A stretch of 64,000 nt of DNA from Pseudonocardia autotrophica. Lineage in GTDB: Bacteria; Actinomycetota; Actinomycetes; Mycobacteriales; Pseudonocardiaceae. The stretch's first letter is position 1; each line of letters starts with the position of its first letter. Positions 1 to 9,002 of the stretch are shown here, one piece after another. Where the stretch lies: the NCBI RefSeq assembly GCF_000717175.1, contig NZ_JNYD01000025.1, positions 1 through 64,000 of the forward strand. The letters are read 5' to 3'. A model generated the notes under the pieces. It saw only the letters and a list, made by a program, of their open reading frames with translations. It was not told the DNA's origin and did not search any database. Position numbers and translations under genes: made by a program.

Positions 1-98
1 CCCCGGACGAGGCCGAAGCCACCTACTACGCTCGCACACCCCCGCCCGAACACCTCGGAGCGGGACAACCGAGCCTCCACTGAACCCGGGGCGGTTCA
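1..98 (+). mobile_element. Right end of an IS3-family insertion sequence
   Basis: The first 98 bases look like the 3' end of an IS3-family element. A transposase C-terminus ends in TGA at 81-83, followed by CCCGGGGCGGTTCA ending at 98, which resembles the usual GC-rich right terminal repeat ending in CA. The rest of the element lies off the window. The left end of the catabolic region is therefore bounded by mobile DNA. Confidence 0.5.
3..83 (+). CDS. C-terminal fragment of IS3-family transposase (partial)
   Basis: Frame 3 is open from the window edge and ends at TGA 81-83, giving 26 residues that include PDEAEATYYA. This resembles the conserved tail of IS3-family OrfB integrase-type transposases, where an AEA-YY motif closes the protein. 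Only the tail is present, so catalytic residues cannot be checked. The match rests on memory of the family and on the adjacent terminal-repeat-like sequence. Confidence 0.45.
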   Translation, partial: PDEAEATYYARTPPPEHLGAGQPSLH

Positions 99-533
99 CC
101 CTGAGCAGGCGGTGTCGGCGATCCGGTTCGCCCACCAGCTCGGCGACCACCCCGATCCGGCGCCGCCCCGCCTGAGGTTCCGGGGGCCGGTCGGACTCAG
201 GCTGGAGTCAGCCCCCACGGCGGCCGCCCGGCGGCCACGCGAATCCGACCGGACTGTCGCTTCAGGCAAAGCACCTTCAAAGCACGACTCGCTCAGCGCC
301 AGCTCCCGGCCCCGTTAACAGTCTCGGCCATGGTCAGGTGGTCGGCCACCGAACCAAGACCGACCATTCCACTCCCCGCGGCCGGTTCGCCGGCCGCGGG
401 GGCGAGCGCGGCGGCGGCCTGGGCGCCGGCCACCCGGTCGCCGGCGGCCGCGGCGGCGCGGGCCGAGAGGCATTAGAGCAGCTCGAGCAGCCTGTCGTCG
501 CGCCTCGTCGCGCACTTCCCGACAACCCTCTCC
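99..533. other. Non-coding stretch after the IS end
   Basis: No convincing gene was seen in these 435 bases. Several overlapping short frames exist on both strands, but they are rich in Arg/Pro/Gly/Ala, resemble no family and have no ribosome-binding sites. It may be scarred DNA left by the IS insertion. The class A operator at 534-567 sits at its right edge. Confidence 0.5.
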
Positions 534-567
534 AGGCCCGATGCTCAGCGTGCTGAGCATCGGGCCT
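534..567. promoter_or_regulatory. Class A palindrome, copy 1
   Basis: A perfect inverted repeat with 16-bp arms (534-549 and 552-567) around GT. Its core, 540-561, is GATGCTCAG-CGTG-CTGAGCATC. The same 22-bp core recurs upstream of the MHS transporter operon, the gentisate dioxygenase gene and the aromatic-acid transporter, so an operator is more likely than a terminator; no T-run follows on either strand. GTGCCTCAGAT lies 13 bp to its right (575-585), exactly as beside copy 2. No intact gene to the left is available for it to control. Confidence 0.7.
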
Positions 568-625
568 CGGGAGCGTGCCTCAGATGCTGCCGAAGCGGAA
601 GGCCGAGTGTCGGCCCGGGCGCCGG

Positions 626-1357
626 CTATCCTGCTTGGTTCGCCATCGCCGCCCGACCGGCCCAGCAGGCCCAAGCTCGATCGATCGCCACCGGACTGCG
701 CAGCATCTCGCCCGCGCGCTCGATCTCACCATCGGTCAGGTACGTGACCTGCCCCAGCGCCATGGCCTGCAGCTGTAGGGCAGCGTTCTGCTCCATGTAG
801 ATCGCGGTCGTGACGATCTCCCGCAGGCTCCGCCCCGCTACCACGCTCCCGTGTCCACGCATCAAGGCCACCCGAGCAGTGCCCAGCGCCGTCGCCAGTG
901 AGCGCCCGGACGCCATCGAGCGCACCAGCATGTCCGTGTCCCCGTCGCCGTCGCGGATGTCCCAAACCGGAACATCCGCCCCGAGCAGTGCGGCCGTGTG
1001 CAGTATGGGCCTCAGCGGGACACCGGTGACACCGAACGGGATCACCGAGGGCGAATGGTTGTGGCAGATCGCCGCGACGTCCGGGCGAGCCTCGTATACC
1101 GCCCCGTGAATCGCCCGCTCCGCGTAGGGCACGCGGTCGTCGTCATCGGCGCGTTCGCCGTCGAGGAAGAACGCCTGCAGGTCACCCGCGGTCATCTGCT
1201 CCGGACTGAGCGAGCGACCGATCACGTAGACGTTCGCGTCGTCCGGATGACGGACACTGACGTGCCCGAACGCGTCGACCACTCCCTCCATGGCCAGGAT
1301 TCTATTGGCCGCTACCAGGTCTGCCGCCAGCTCCGACGGCAGCGCCGACACCCCCAT
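626..1357 (-). CDS. Class II aldolase/adducin family protein
   Basis: A 243-residue protein of the FucA/AraD class II aldolase fold, a zinc-dependent aldolase, epimerase or decarboxylase family. Visible motifs are Glu80 in YAER, the metal-binding HNH at 99-101 and the second histidine in RGHG (His169). Members acting on aromatics include dihydroxyphthalate decarboxylases, which fits the neighbourhood, but substrate cannot be assigned. It has its own class B promoter at 1396-1424 and is separated by 68 bp from the LigM-like operon upstream. The length is normal for the family. Confidence 0.8.
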   Translation of the reverse strand: MGVSALPSELAADLVAANRILAMEGVVDAFGHVSVRHPDDANVYVIGRSLSPEQMTAGDLQAFFLDGERADDDDRVPYAERAIHGAVYEARPDVAAICHNHSPSVIPFGVTGVPLRPILHTAALLGADVPVWDIRDGDGDTDMLVRSMASGRSLATALGTARVALMRGHGSVVAGRSLREIVTTAIYMEQNAALQLQAMALGQVTYLTDGEIERAGEMLRSPVAIDRAWACWAGRAAMANQAG

Positions 1358-1395
1358 GAACCGCCTCCTCCATCGATCCGGTTTCCTTACGTGGC

Positions 1396-1424
1396 ACTGT
1401 TCTTTAGGCAGTCATACCTGTCAA
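1396..1424 (-). promoter_or_regulatory. Class B promoter/operator for the class II aldolase gene
   Basis: On the minus strand TTGACA (1424-1419) is followed after 17 bp by AACAGT (1401-1396), about 40 bp upstream of the aldolase start. The -35 is embedded in a degenerate class B palindrome at 1407-1422: the right half CCTGTC is intact and the left half is 4 of 6. The class B motif recurs at five other places in the window. Confidence 0.5.
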
Positions 1425-1425
1425 G

Positions 1426-2778
1426 TCAGCGGCGTTCGGTCCGGACCGTGCACCGGATGGGCCGCTGCCGGTGGTATTCGACGTTCCGCTTGCCGGTACC
1501 TCCGTCCTCCTCGCCCCACAGCAGGGTGACCTCGGCGCCGTCGCGGGCCTCGGCCTCGTCGAGGAAGGCGACGGAGAACCAGCAGCCGAAGTTCACGGTG
1601 TAGGCGGCCATGGTCGACATTCCGACCCGGCGATCGCCGATCATCACGGCATCGGCTGGCACACGGGCGTATCTCGGGAGCGGCGTCTCCAGCGACTTCG
1701 CTCGGTTCTCCCCGTCGAACAGTGAGCTGCGGTAGGTATCGACGACGTCGTCGTCGTTCCAGATGAGCCACACCTTCTTGCGGTGCGGGCGGTCCACGTC
1801 TCTCTCGAGCGCCTCGCGGCCGATGAAGTCGTGGTCGAACCGCACGAGGTGTCCGTATCCGAAGTCGTACGGGGAGACGTAGTAGTCCTCGACGTCCTCG
1901 GATGCGTAGCTGCCGCCGATCGACAGCTTCCCCTCGTACCAGTCACCAGGCAGCCACTCCCGGAACGCCTTCGTGCGTTCGCTGGTGTAGATGGCGGGCA
2001 GAGGCTGGGCCGGGTAGCCCGTTTCTGTGGCTCCTGTGTAGTAGGCGATGCCACCTGCGCGGACCAGTCCGAACTCCGCGCCCGCCGTGAGCAGCGCGTC
2101 CAGCACGGCAGGCCCGTCCTCGGCCGGCCCGAAGATCTCCATGCCCTTCGAGTCGGAGCCAGGCTTCCCGATGACGGTGTGGAACAGGCCCTGCACGCGG
2201 CGGCCGGCGATCGTCAGCTCCGTCATGGTGAAGAACTTGGGGAAGGGCAGAGCTCCCCCGTTCACCTTCTCGAGGATGTTCCATGCTTCGGGGCCACCGA
2301 TCTCGTACCGGTAGAGCCGACGGCCGGTGACGTTGTCCTCGGTGCGCTCGTCGCGTAGGACCTCGACGTTATAGCCTCCGGTCTCTGCCTGGAACTGCAC
2401 CCAGTTGGCGGCTCCTGCAGGTCCGACCAGGCTCGCTTCCTCTTTGCCGAGGCCGAACAGCACGGTCGTGCCGACCATGAGGCCGTCCTCGGTACACACC
2501 ACGAGATGCTTCGCCTTACCAGGGCCGTAGGTGGCGAAGCTGTTGGTCCCAGTGTCTGTCAACAGCCTGGTGACGTCGGGGCCGCGGAAGCGGACATCGG
2601 TCATGTGGTGGGACTGGTCGAACAGGACGGCCGTCTTCGAGATGGCCTCCTGCTCCTCCTGCCAGTTCGAGTGCACGAGCGGGTACTTGGACTTGAACGG
2701 CCCGTGCGGAGCATGCCGCAGCATGCGGACGGGGCCACCCAGTCGAGCGATCTTGGCTTCGAGGCTCTCGCCTGCCAT
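1426..2778 (-). CDS. LigM-like tetrahydrofolate-dependent demethylase, copy 1
   Basis: A 450-residue protein of the GcvT/aminomethyltransferase fold, close in architecture to LigM, the vanillate O-demethylase that moves an aryl methyl group to THF. Visible family segments are SNW (37-39), VLFDQSHHM (51-59), the AY pair near 245-246 where LigM has its catalytic tyrosine, PAIYT, and GYGH followed by FDHDFIGREALE. The segment holding a key Arg in LigM reads LVGPAG here, so the methyl-donating substrate probably differs from vanillate. ATG 2778 was chosen for its GAGG site; a longer frame would overlap the aldehyde dehydrogenase. It is last in the operon, 15 bp after that gene. Confidence 0.82.
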   Translation of the reverse strand: MAGESLEAKIARLGGPVRMLRHAPHGPFKSKYPLVHSNWQEEQEAISKTAVLFDQSHHMTDVRFRGPDVTRLLTDTGTNSFATYGPGKAKHLVVCTEDGLMVGTTVLFGLGKEEASLVGPAGAANWVQFQAETGGYNVEVLRDERTEDNVTGRRLYRYEIGGPEAWNILEKVNGGALPFPKFFTMTELTIAGRRVQGLFHTVIGKPGSDSKGMEIFGPAEDGPAVLDALLTAGAEFGLVRAGGIAYYTGATETGYPAQPLPAIYTSERTKAFREWLPGDWYEGKLSIGGSYASEDVEDYYVSPYDFGYGHLVRFDHDFIGREALERDVDRPHRKKVWLIWNDDDVVDTYRSSLFDGENRAKSLETPLPRYARVPADAVMIGDRRVGMSTMAAYTVNFGCWFSVAFLDEAEARDGAEVTLLWGEEDGGTGKRNVEYHRQRPIRCTVRTERR

Positions 2779-2792
2779 CGTTGTGGTCCTCC

Positions 2793-4271
2793 TCAGGTCA
2801 GGACGTGAATCGACTTGAGCTGCGTGTAGCTCAGCAGCTCGTCGAGCGACTCCTCGCGACCGAGGCCGGAGGACTTGAATCCGCCGAACGGCATGCCGAG
2901 GTAGTGCGGGCCGGCGTCGTTGATCCACACCGTCCCCGTCTCGAGCCGCTGGGCGGTGCGGTGCGCGACCCGCAGGTCGTTGGTGTAGACACTGCCGGTG
3001 AGCCCGAACCGGACGGAGTTCGCGATCGCCACCGGGTCGTCCGCGTCACCCCATCTGATGACCGAGAGGACCGGGCCGAAGATCTCCTCGGTCGCGACGT
3101 GCGACGCCGGGTCGACGTTGTCGAGGATGGTCGGCTCGATGAAGTAGCCGGTGTCGTACTCGGCGGGCCGTCCGCCTCCGGCGGCAACGACAGCGCCGTC
3201 GTCGGTGGCCCGGGCAATGAAGTCCAGGACCTTCTCGTACTGCCTCTTGCTGACCAGCGGGCCCTGGTCCATCTCCGGATCGAGGGGGCTGCCGATCGTG
3301 TGGCGGGCCAGTAGCGCTCCGATCTCCTTGAGCACCTGGTCCGCGATGGACTCGTGCACCAGCAGTCGTGAGGTGGACCCACAGGACTGCCCGGACCAGG
3401 TGAAGTTCATGCCCTTGACCGCGCCCGCCGCGACCTTGGCCGGGTCCGCGTCAGGGAAGGCGATGAGCGCGTTCTTGCCACCGAGCTCGACCGTCACCTC
3501 CTTGAAACCGGTGTCGGCGGTGTCGCGCAGGATGCTCTGCCCGGTCGGCTCGCTCCCGGTGAAGCCGATGCGGTTGATCAGCGGGTGCCGGACGAGGGTG
3601 CGGGGCACGTCAGGTCCGTTCCCGAGCACGATCTGGAACACACCGGGCGGGAAGACGTCCTTCGCCAGCTCCGCGAGGAGAAGCGCGGACAGCGGCGTGA
3701 TCTCGGAAGGCTTGAGGATGACGCAGTTACCCGCCACCAGGGGGGCCGCGATGTTCCTTACGGCAAACAGGAGCGGGTGGTTGAAGGGAATGATCTTGGC
3801 TACCACGCCCCAGGGCATGCGGGAGGTGAAGTGGACGCCGGTGGGTGTCGCAGGCACCGACTCGCCCTTGATCTCCAGGGCCAGGCCTGCGAAGTACCGC
3901 GCGATCGTTGCCGCAGCGCGAACGTCGCCCGCCATCACCCGAATCTGAGCGCCGCCGTCGATCGCGTCGAGCAGGGCGAGGTCGTCGAGGTGCTCTTCGA
4001 CGACGTCTGCGAGCTTGCGGACGAGCTCGGCGCGTGCGACGGGGCCGCGGTCACGCCACTCCGGGAATGCAGCGTCGGCGTGCTGTACGGCCTCTTCGAC
4101 CTGGTCGGTCGTCGCGTCCGGCACGGAGGCGATGACCTGCTCGGTGAACGGGCTGGTCACTTCGAGGGTGCGCCCCTCGGGTGCCGGGACGAGCTCGCCG
4201 TTGACGAGCATGCGCCACTCTCGGGCGAGCAGCTCGGAGACGCGCTTCTGGTTTTCTGCCTCGGTTCGCAT
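2793..4271 (-). CDS. NAD(P)-dependent aldehyde dehydrogenase, copy 1
   Basis: A 492-residue class-3-fold aldehyde dehydrogenase oxidising an aldehyde to an acid. The catalytic Cys297 sits in GQSCGS, the general base Glu262 in VELGGKN, and the PFNHP and FTGS cofactor-binding segments are present. ATG 4271 overlaps the upstream monooxygenase stop by one base (TGATG), which implies translational coupling. Its paralogue at 35983-37446 accompanies another monooxygenase and LigM-like protein, so the aldehyde probably arises from the monooxygenase reaction. Confidence 0.9.
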   Translation of the reverse strand: MRTEAENQKRVSELLAREWRMLVNGELVPAPEGRTLEVTSPFTEQVIASVPDATTDQVEEAVQHADAAFPEWRDRGPVARAELVRKLADVVEEHLDDLALLDAIDGGAQIRVMAGDVRAAATIARYFAGLALEIKGESVPATPTGVHFTSRMPWGVVAKIIPFNHPLLFAVRNIAAPLVAGNCVILKPSEITPLSALLLAELAKDVFPPGVFQIVLGNGPDVPRTLVRHPLINRIGFTGSEPTGQSILRDTADTGFKEVTVELGGKNALIAFPDADPAKVAAGAVKGMNFTWSGQSCGSTSRLLVHESIADQVLKEIGALLARHTIGSPLDPEMDQGPLVSKRQYEKVLDFIARATDDGAVVAAGGGRPAEYDTGYFIEPTILDNVDPASHVATEEIFGPVLSVIRWGDADDPVAIANSVRFGLTGSVYTNDLRVAHRTAQRLETGTVWINDAGPHYLGMPFGGFKSSGLGREESLDELLSYTQLKSIHVLT

Positions 4272-5419
4272 CAGCGAGCACCTGCCTCGACGAGGAGTGG
4301 AAGGGTCTGTTCTTGGAACTTGGCCATGTCCTCCAGGTATCGGGGCCAGGAGAGGAGGACGCCGTCGGCGCCGATGTCGGCGAGCTCGATCAGCTTCTCC
4401 GCGACGATCTCGCTCGTGCCCACGATGGGACGTCCTGACCAACCGGCGATGAAGTGGTACTTCATCGCCTCCATGACTTCGGCAGGGATCGACTGGTTGT
4501 CGCCGATGCCCATGCTGCGCACGAGGTTCTCCGCCCCGGTCCAGTCACCCTTCTCCTGGACGTAGTGGTCGAGGAAGCGTCTGGCCTCCGTTTCCGTGTC
4601 CTCCTGGACGACGTAGGCGAGTGTCCAGACGAGGATCTCGCGGCCGTACTCGTCGCGCGCGAGCTTCTTGAACGTGTCGATCTTCGCCTTCACCTCCTCG
4701 ATCGGCTGTTCACCGAGGCCGGGCTGCACGAAGATCACGTCGCAGTTGCGGGCGCCGAAGTGCATCCCTGCGCCCGAGCCTCCGGCGTTCATGAGCACCG
4801 GGCGGGGTCGCTGAACGGGGCCGGGAGAGATCTCGGCCTTCTTCAGGTCGAAGTACTTGCCCTGGAAGTCGATCGGTCCGTCGTGCTCCCACAGCTTGAT
4901 CATCACGTCGACCCACTCCTGGGCGACGTCGTACCGCTCGTCGTGGGGGCGCTGCTCGATGCCGAACATAGCCATCTCGTCGGAGTTCCATCCGGCGACG
5001 ATGTTGAGCGCGGCACGACCGTGGGAGATGTGGTCGATGGTCGTGAGCTGCTTCGCGGCGAAGAGCGGGTGCACAGTAGGCACGTGCGAGGTGACGAAGA
5101 CCCCCGCCTTCTCCGTCGCTGCGCCCACTCCGGCGGCCCAGGCGTAGGGCTCCTGCTGCTCTCCGTTGAAGTTGGTCTCGCCTCCGAACCCGCGCCAGCG
5201 GCCGACGGGCACGATGGCTTCGAAGTCCATATCGTCGGCGAGCCGAGCCAGGCTGAGGCCGGCATCCCAGCTGCCGTCGAACACACCGTCGACCGTGGAC
5301 ATCGCACAGCCGCCGCTGACGTTCGTCCCGAACGTTCCCAGGCGTACTTTCCGTTCGCTGAATACCGGGTGCCGGGCGTCGCGCAGTTCGTCTGCGCGAG
5401 TGGACAAGCCGTTGGCCAC
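4271..5419 (-). CDS. Luciferase-like (RutA-type) flavin-dependent monooxygenase, copy 1
   Basis: A 382-residue LLM-fold protein using reduced flavin and O2. It carries the GRWRGFGG segment, HPLFAAKQ, the IVAGWN barrel segment and a C-terminal DGVLLSW, an order seen in RutA, SsuD and DszA-like oxygenases of C-N, C-S or ring bonds. The start is GTG 5419 with AGGAG upstream. It is third in the 8070-1426 operon, coupled to the aldehyde dehydrogenase. Reduced flavin is probably supplied by the flavin reductase at 13491-14036. The substrate is unknown. Confidence 0.82.
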   Translation of the reverse strand: MANGLSTRADELRDARHPVFSERKVRLGTFGTNVSGGCAMSTVDGVFDGSWDAGLSLARLADDMDFEAIVPVGRWRGFGGETNFNGEQQEPYAWAAGVGAATEKAGVFVTSHVPTVHPLFAAKQLTTIDHISHGRAALNIVAGWNSDEMAMFGIEQRPHDERYDVAQEWVDVMIKLWEHDGPIDFQGKYFDLKKAEISPGPVQRPRPVLMNAGGSGAGMHFGARNCDVIFVQPGLGEQPIEEVKAKIDTFKKLARDEYGREILVWTLAYVVQEDTETEARRFLDHYVQEKGDWTGAENLVRSMGIGDNQSIPAEVMEAMKYHFIAGWSGRPIVGTSEIVAEKLIELADIGADGVLLSWPRYLEDMAKFQEQTLPLLVEAGAR

Positions 5420-5485
5420 TGCTGACTCCTTTGTGAGGTGGGGCCGCCCGGAGGCGGTCGTGTGAGCGGGACGGACCCGCCGGCA

Positions 5486-6469
5486 TCAGATGACGAACGT
5501 CTCGAGCGTCTCGGGGGCGAAGAGATGTGCAGGCTCGGGGGCTTGGACGGCGAGCCCCTGGCTGCGGGAGTAGCGCGTGAACGTCTCGAGCGTCGCGGCG
5601 TTGGCCTCGTAGCCGTAGGACCACCAGTCGGCGCCCAGATGCTGCTGCATGAAGGCGTCCTGCGGGTAGGGCCAGGGCAGCATCGAGGTGAGTGCGGCCA
5701 GCTCGGACAGCTTCGCGCGGGCGATCTCCTTGCTCAGAGAACACGCCCGGTAGAGCTCTTGCGCGAGCCACGGCTGGCGCTCGTACACGTCGCGCCGGAT
5801 CACCACGACATGCATGATCGGGAAGATCCCCGTGCCGGCCAGATACTGCTGTTCGACGCTCTCCGGGTCGTCGAACAGCCTGCGCAGCGGACCGGCGGGC
5901 CCCATCGCGCTCGGTGTCCGCGCTGAGTACAGCGCGTCGATCTCACCGTCGATCAGCGCCTGGGTGAGGGTACGGTCCGCCGCGAGCGGAACGACGTCGA
6001 ACTCGGCCGGTAGCGAGAGCTCCACCTTCTCGGTGCGGCCGGGGCTCTCCAAACCCCCGGTCCGGTAGCTCACCTTCGTCATGGGCAAGCCGTGGCGTTC
6101 CTCGAAGATGCCGCGGATCCAGACCGCGGCCGTCATCTGGAACTCCGGGACACCGATCCGGCCGCCCGTCAGGTCACCCGGGGTCCGCGCCGTCGAGTCC
6201 TCGCGGACGTACACGCCGCTGTGGCGGAAGGAGCGTGACGGGAACACCGGGATCGCGACGAACGGCCCGTCGGGTGCCGTCATGAGGAAGCTGGAGAGGG
6301 ACATCTCCGCGGCGTCGAACTCGCGGAAACGCATCATCCGGTAGAAGGTCTCCTCGACCGGCAGCGGCAGGAAGTTCAGGTCGACGCCGCGCACCTCCAC
6401 GGTGCCGTCCGCCAGGGCCTGCATCCGGTCGTACTGCTGGCACGCGAACGTGACACCCAGCCGACTCAC
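5486..6469 (-). CDS. 4,5-dihydroxyphthalate decarboxylase-like protein, copy 1
   Basis: A 327-residue cytoplasmic protein with the periplasmic-binding-protein-like fold typical of Pht5, which decarboxylates 4,5-dihydroxyphthalate. The family block GTGIFPIMH, followed by VV-RRD, is clear near the middle. No signal peptide is visible, which argues against a transport role. GTG 6469 overlaps the upstream stop by 4 nt (GTGA). A paralogue lies at 17741-18733 inside the folate operon. Family membership is firm; decarboxylase activity on a phthalate here is an inference. Confidence 0.75.
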   Translation of the reverse strand: MSRLGVTFACQQYDRMQALADGTVEVRGVDLNFLPLPVEETFYRMMRFREFDAAEMSLSSFLMTAPDGPFVAIPVFPSRSFRHSGVYVREDSTARTPGDLTGGRIGVPEFQMTAAVWIRGIFEERHGLPMTKVSYRTGGLESPGRTEKVELSLPAEFDVVPLAADRTLTQALIDGEIDALYSARTPSAMGPAGPLRRLFDDPESVEQQYLAGTGIFPIMHVVVIRRDVYERQPWLAQELYRACSLSKEIARAKLSELAALTSMLPWPYPQDAFMQQHLGADWWSYGYEANAATLETFTRYSRSQGLAVQAPEPAHLFAPETLETFVI

Positions 6470-8070
6470 TGAGCCGCCTCCATCGCCTTGCGGACCTCGA
6501 CCGGCGTCCACCAGGGCATGAGGCCGAGGTCCTCGGCGATGATCCCGGACACGATGTAGGAGGCACCACCGGAGATCCCGCCGCCGGGATGCGTCGCCGA
6601 ACCCGCCATGTAGAGGTTGGGGATGGGGGTCCGGTACCCGAAGTGGTTCCACATGGTCTGGTCGCCGGCGAGTGAGCCGACGAAGATGTCACCGTCGACC
6701 ATATTGACGATTTCCTTGGTGTAGTCGTTCGGCGTGTAGCACCATGCGTCGACGATGGTGTCGTCGGTGAGGTTGGGCGCGTACTCGCGCCACTTGGCGA
6801 TGATCTTCTGCGTGATCTCGGCCTTGAGCGGCTCGATGTTCTCGGGATCGCCGCCCGGGGCGTAGGGAACCGCGTACCAGGCGTAGGCGGTGCTGCCACC
6901 TTTCGGCGCCTGGGAGGGGTCGAACTGCGTGATGCTTCCGGAGCCGAACGACACCAGGTCCGGGACTCGTCCCTCCGCGACCTGCTGGTGCAGCGTGAAC
7001 AGCTCCTCCATCGTCTCCGCACCGATGTTGTACTTCAGTGCGTGGTTGATGTTGGGGTTGAACTCTGATCCCACGTACCGCGGCGCCTCGGTCAGCGCGA
7101 GGTGGACCCCGAAGAGCCCCCAGGCCGTGTGCTTGAAGCCGTCGACCTTGCGGAGGAACTCGGCGGGCAGCTGCTCCCGTCCCACGAGCTTGTTCCAGGT
7201 CTGCGGGACGTCGACACAGCTCGCGACGAACTGCCCAGCACCGACCGTCGTACCATCGGCCAGCTGGACACCCGTGGCCCGACCGCCGTCGACGATGATG
7301 CGCTCGACCTCGGCCTTGTTCACGAAGTGGCCACCGGAGCGGATGAACTCCTCCATCAACCCTCGGGCGAGGTTCCAGCTCCCGCCGACGCAGACCTGGT
7401 AGCCCGCCGAGAGGTCGAAGCCGCGCACCGCGGCGCCCATCGGGCTCCGCTTCGTCACCGCGTCGTAAAGGACGGTGCCGAACAGCGAGAGCTTGAACAG
7501 CATGAGCAGCTGTACCTTCTCGTGCTCGAACAGGTCCTTGACCAGCTCGAGCGGCTGACGCTCGATGATCTCCAAGAAGTCCCGGCCGAGCGCACTCTGT
7601 GACAGCAGCGCATCCCGCTCCTTCTCCGGGAGCGGCTCCGAGTAGCGCTCCGCCAGAAAGATGGCGTCGCTGATCCGCTCGGCGCGGAGGTTCCACTCCC
7701 GGAACGTCTCCGCGTCCTTATTCGAGAACCTCGCGATCGACGCGATCGTCTCCTCCACGTCGCGGGAGATGACGAGCGAAGTGCCGTCCAGGTGAGGCTG
7801 CGCGAACTCGTACTGCGGCGTCACGTAACGCACCGATTCCGACAGGCCCAGATCGCGATACCACGGCGACTCGGTGATGTTGAAGTGGTTGATCGAATGC
7901 GGGTTCTGGTAGAAGCCGGGCGGCCCGGGCTCGGTCGTGCTCAGCCCCCCGCCGTACTGGAGCCGCCGCTCGACGATCGCGATCCGGAGACCGAGCTTGG
8001 CGAGATAGGTCCCCAGGATCAAACCGTGGTGTCCCGCTCCGACGATCACACCGTCGTAGCTAGTCGGCAT
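6466..8070 (-). CDS. FAD-dependent NAD(P)/phytoene-desaturase-like oxidoreductase
   Basis: A 534-residue flavoprotein of the phytoene dehydrogenase/amine oxidase superfamily. The N-terminal dinucleotide fold is GAGHHG followed by an acidic strand end (VER), and the C-terminal FAD segment is NLYMAGS followed by HPGGGISG. ATG 8070 is preferred over GTG 8076 because GGGAG lies 7 nt upstream of it. It is first in the minus-strand operon and probably oxidises or desaturates the pathway substrate. It is not part of a carotenoid cluster. Confidence 0.8.
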   Translation of the reverse strand: MPTSYDGVIVGAGHHGLILGTYLAKLGLRIAIVERRLQYGGGLSTTEPGPPGFYQNPHSINHFNITESPWYRDLGLSESVRYVTPQYEFAQPHLDGTSLVISRDVEETIASIARFSNKDAETFREWNLRAERISDAIFLAERYSEPLPEKERDALLSQSALGRDFLEIIERQPLELVKDLFEHEKVQLLMLFKLSLFGTVLYDAVTKRSPMGAAVRGFDLSAGYQVCVGGSWNLARGLMEEFIRSGGHFVNKAEVERIIVDGGRATGVQLADGTTVGAGQFVASCVDVPQTWNKLVGREQLPAEFLRKVDGFKHTAWGLFGVHLALTEAPRYVGSEFNPNINHALKYNIGAETMEELFTLHQQVAEGRVPDLVSFGSGSITQFDPSQAPKGGSTAYAWYAVPYAPGGDPENIEPLKAEITQKIIAKWREYAPNLTDDTIVDAWCYTPNDYTKEIVNMVDGDIFVGSLAGDQTMWNHFGYRTPIPNLYMAGSATHPGGGISGGASYIVSGIIAEDLGLMPWWTPVEVRKAMEAAQ

Positions 8071-8207
8071 CGCCACACTCCCTCAGTGAACTGACTGTTC
8101 GGACTTGCGGAACTCTTGTCCATCCTGTCGAACAGATGGCACAGTAGGCACCCGAGCGGGGCAGGTCAACAGAGCCCCGCCGACAGACATCAAGGAAGGC
8201 ACCATTC
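8071..8207. promoter_or_regulatory. Divergent promoter region with a CTGTTCG/CGAACAG pair
   Basis: This 137-bp gap separates the FAD oxidoreductase operon (minus) from the SDR gene (plus). It contains CTGTTCG at 8095-8101 and its complement CGAACAG at 8129-8135, 27 bp apart, with a GTTC...GAAC pair inside. The IclR gene at 9003 is the nearest regulator and could bind here; this is an inference. The SDR ribosome-binding site is AAGGAAGG. Confidence 0.4.
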
Positions 8208-8972
8208 ATGGCGAGTGAGGTTCTGACGGGCAAGACCGCGATCATCACGGGGTCGGGCCAGGGCATCGGCAGCGAGTTCGCCCGCTCGTTCGCCGAGGCA
8301 GGCGCTCAGGTGGTGGTCGCCGACCTGAACGAGGCGAACGCGAAGAACGTCGCGACCGAGCTCTGCGATGGGGGCGGAGTCGCACTAGGCGTCGGGGTGG
8401 ACGTCACGGACGAGGGCGCCGTGCAGAGCATGCTGGAGGCCGCCGTGGGCGAGTTCGGTCGCATCGACGTACTGGTCAACGGCGCGGCCGTGTTCTCTTC
8501 GCTCATCATGCGACCGTTCGAGGAAATCGACTCCGCGGAATGGAGGACCGTCATGGACGTGAACGTGACCGGGGCGTTCCTGTGCTGTCAGGCCGTCGCC
8601 CCGGTCATGCGCCGACAGCAGGCCGGAAGGATCATCAACATCTCCTCGGCGACGGTCCTAGGTGGGCGACCGAACTACCTCCACTACGTCACGTCGAAGG
8701 CCGCCCTGGTCGGCATGACGCGCTCGCTGGCGCGCGAGCTCGGCTCGTCCGGGGTGACGGTCAACGCGATCATGCCCGGCTCGGTCGAGACGGGGATTCC
8801 ACGAGACTCGGCACGCCCGGAGGCGGTCGAGAAGACCATCGCGAGCCAATCCATCCCACGAAGGATCACCTCAGCAGACATCTGCGGCTCAGCGGTCTTC
8901 CTCGCGTCCGATGCGTCTCGAATGATCACCGGCCAAACGGTCGTCGTCGACGGAGGGACCGAGTTCGTCTGA
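8208..8972 (+). CDS. SDR family NAD(P)-dependent oxidoreductase
   Basis: A 254-residue classical short-chain dehydrogenase. It shows the TGSGQGIG cofactor loop (14-21), NGAA in place of the usual NNAG, and catalytic Tyr160 and Lys164 in YVTSK. It likely interconverts an alcohol and a ketone in the catabolic pathway. It is divergent from the FAD oxidoreductase operon and followed after 30 bp by the IclR gene, probably in one transcript. The substrate is not predictable. Confidence 0.88.
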   Translation: MASEVLTGKTAIITGSGQGIGSEFARSFAEAGAQVVVADLNEANAKNVATELCDGGGVALGVGVDVTDEGAVQSMLEAAVGEFGRIDVLVNGAAVFSSLIMRPFEEIDSAEWRTVMDVNVTGAFLCCQAVAPVMRRQQAGRIINISSATVLGGRPNYLHYVTSKAALVGMTRSLARELGSSGVTVNAIMPGSVETGIPRDSARPEAVEKTIASQSIPRRITSADICGSAVFLASDASRMITGQTVVVDGGTEFV

Positions 8973-9002
8973 GCACCTGAGTGACCATGGACTAGCTTCA
9001 CC

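Noticed and set aside
534..567. Rho-independent terminator for the class II aldolase gene
   Set aside because: The hairpin is perfect, but no T-run follows and its core is repeated at three other promoters, so operator is the better reading.
6466..8070. Carotenoid biosynthesis gene (phytoene desaturase)
   Set aside because: There is no crtB, crtE or other carotenoid gene nearby; the gene is first in a catabolic operon.
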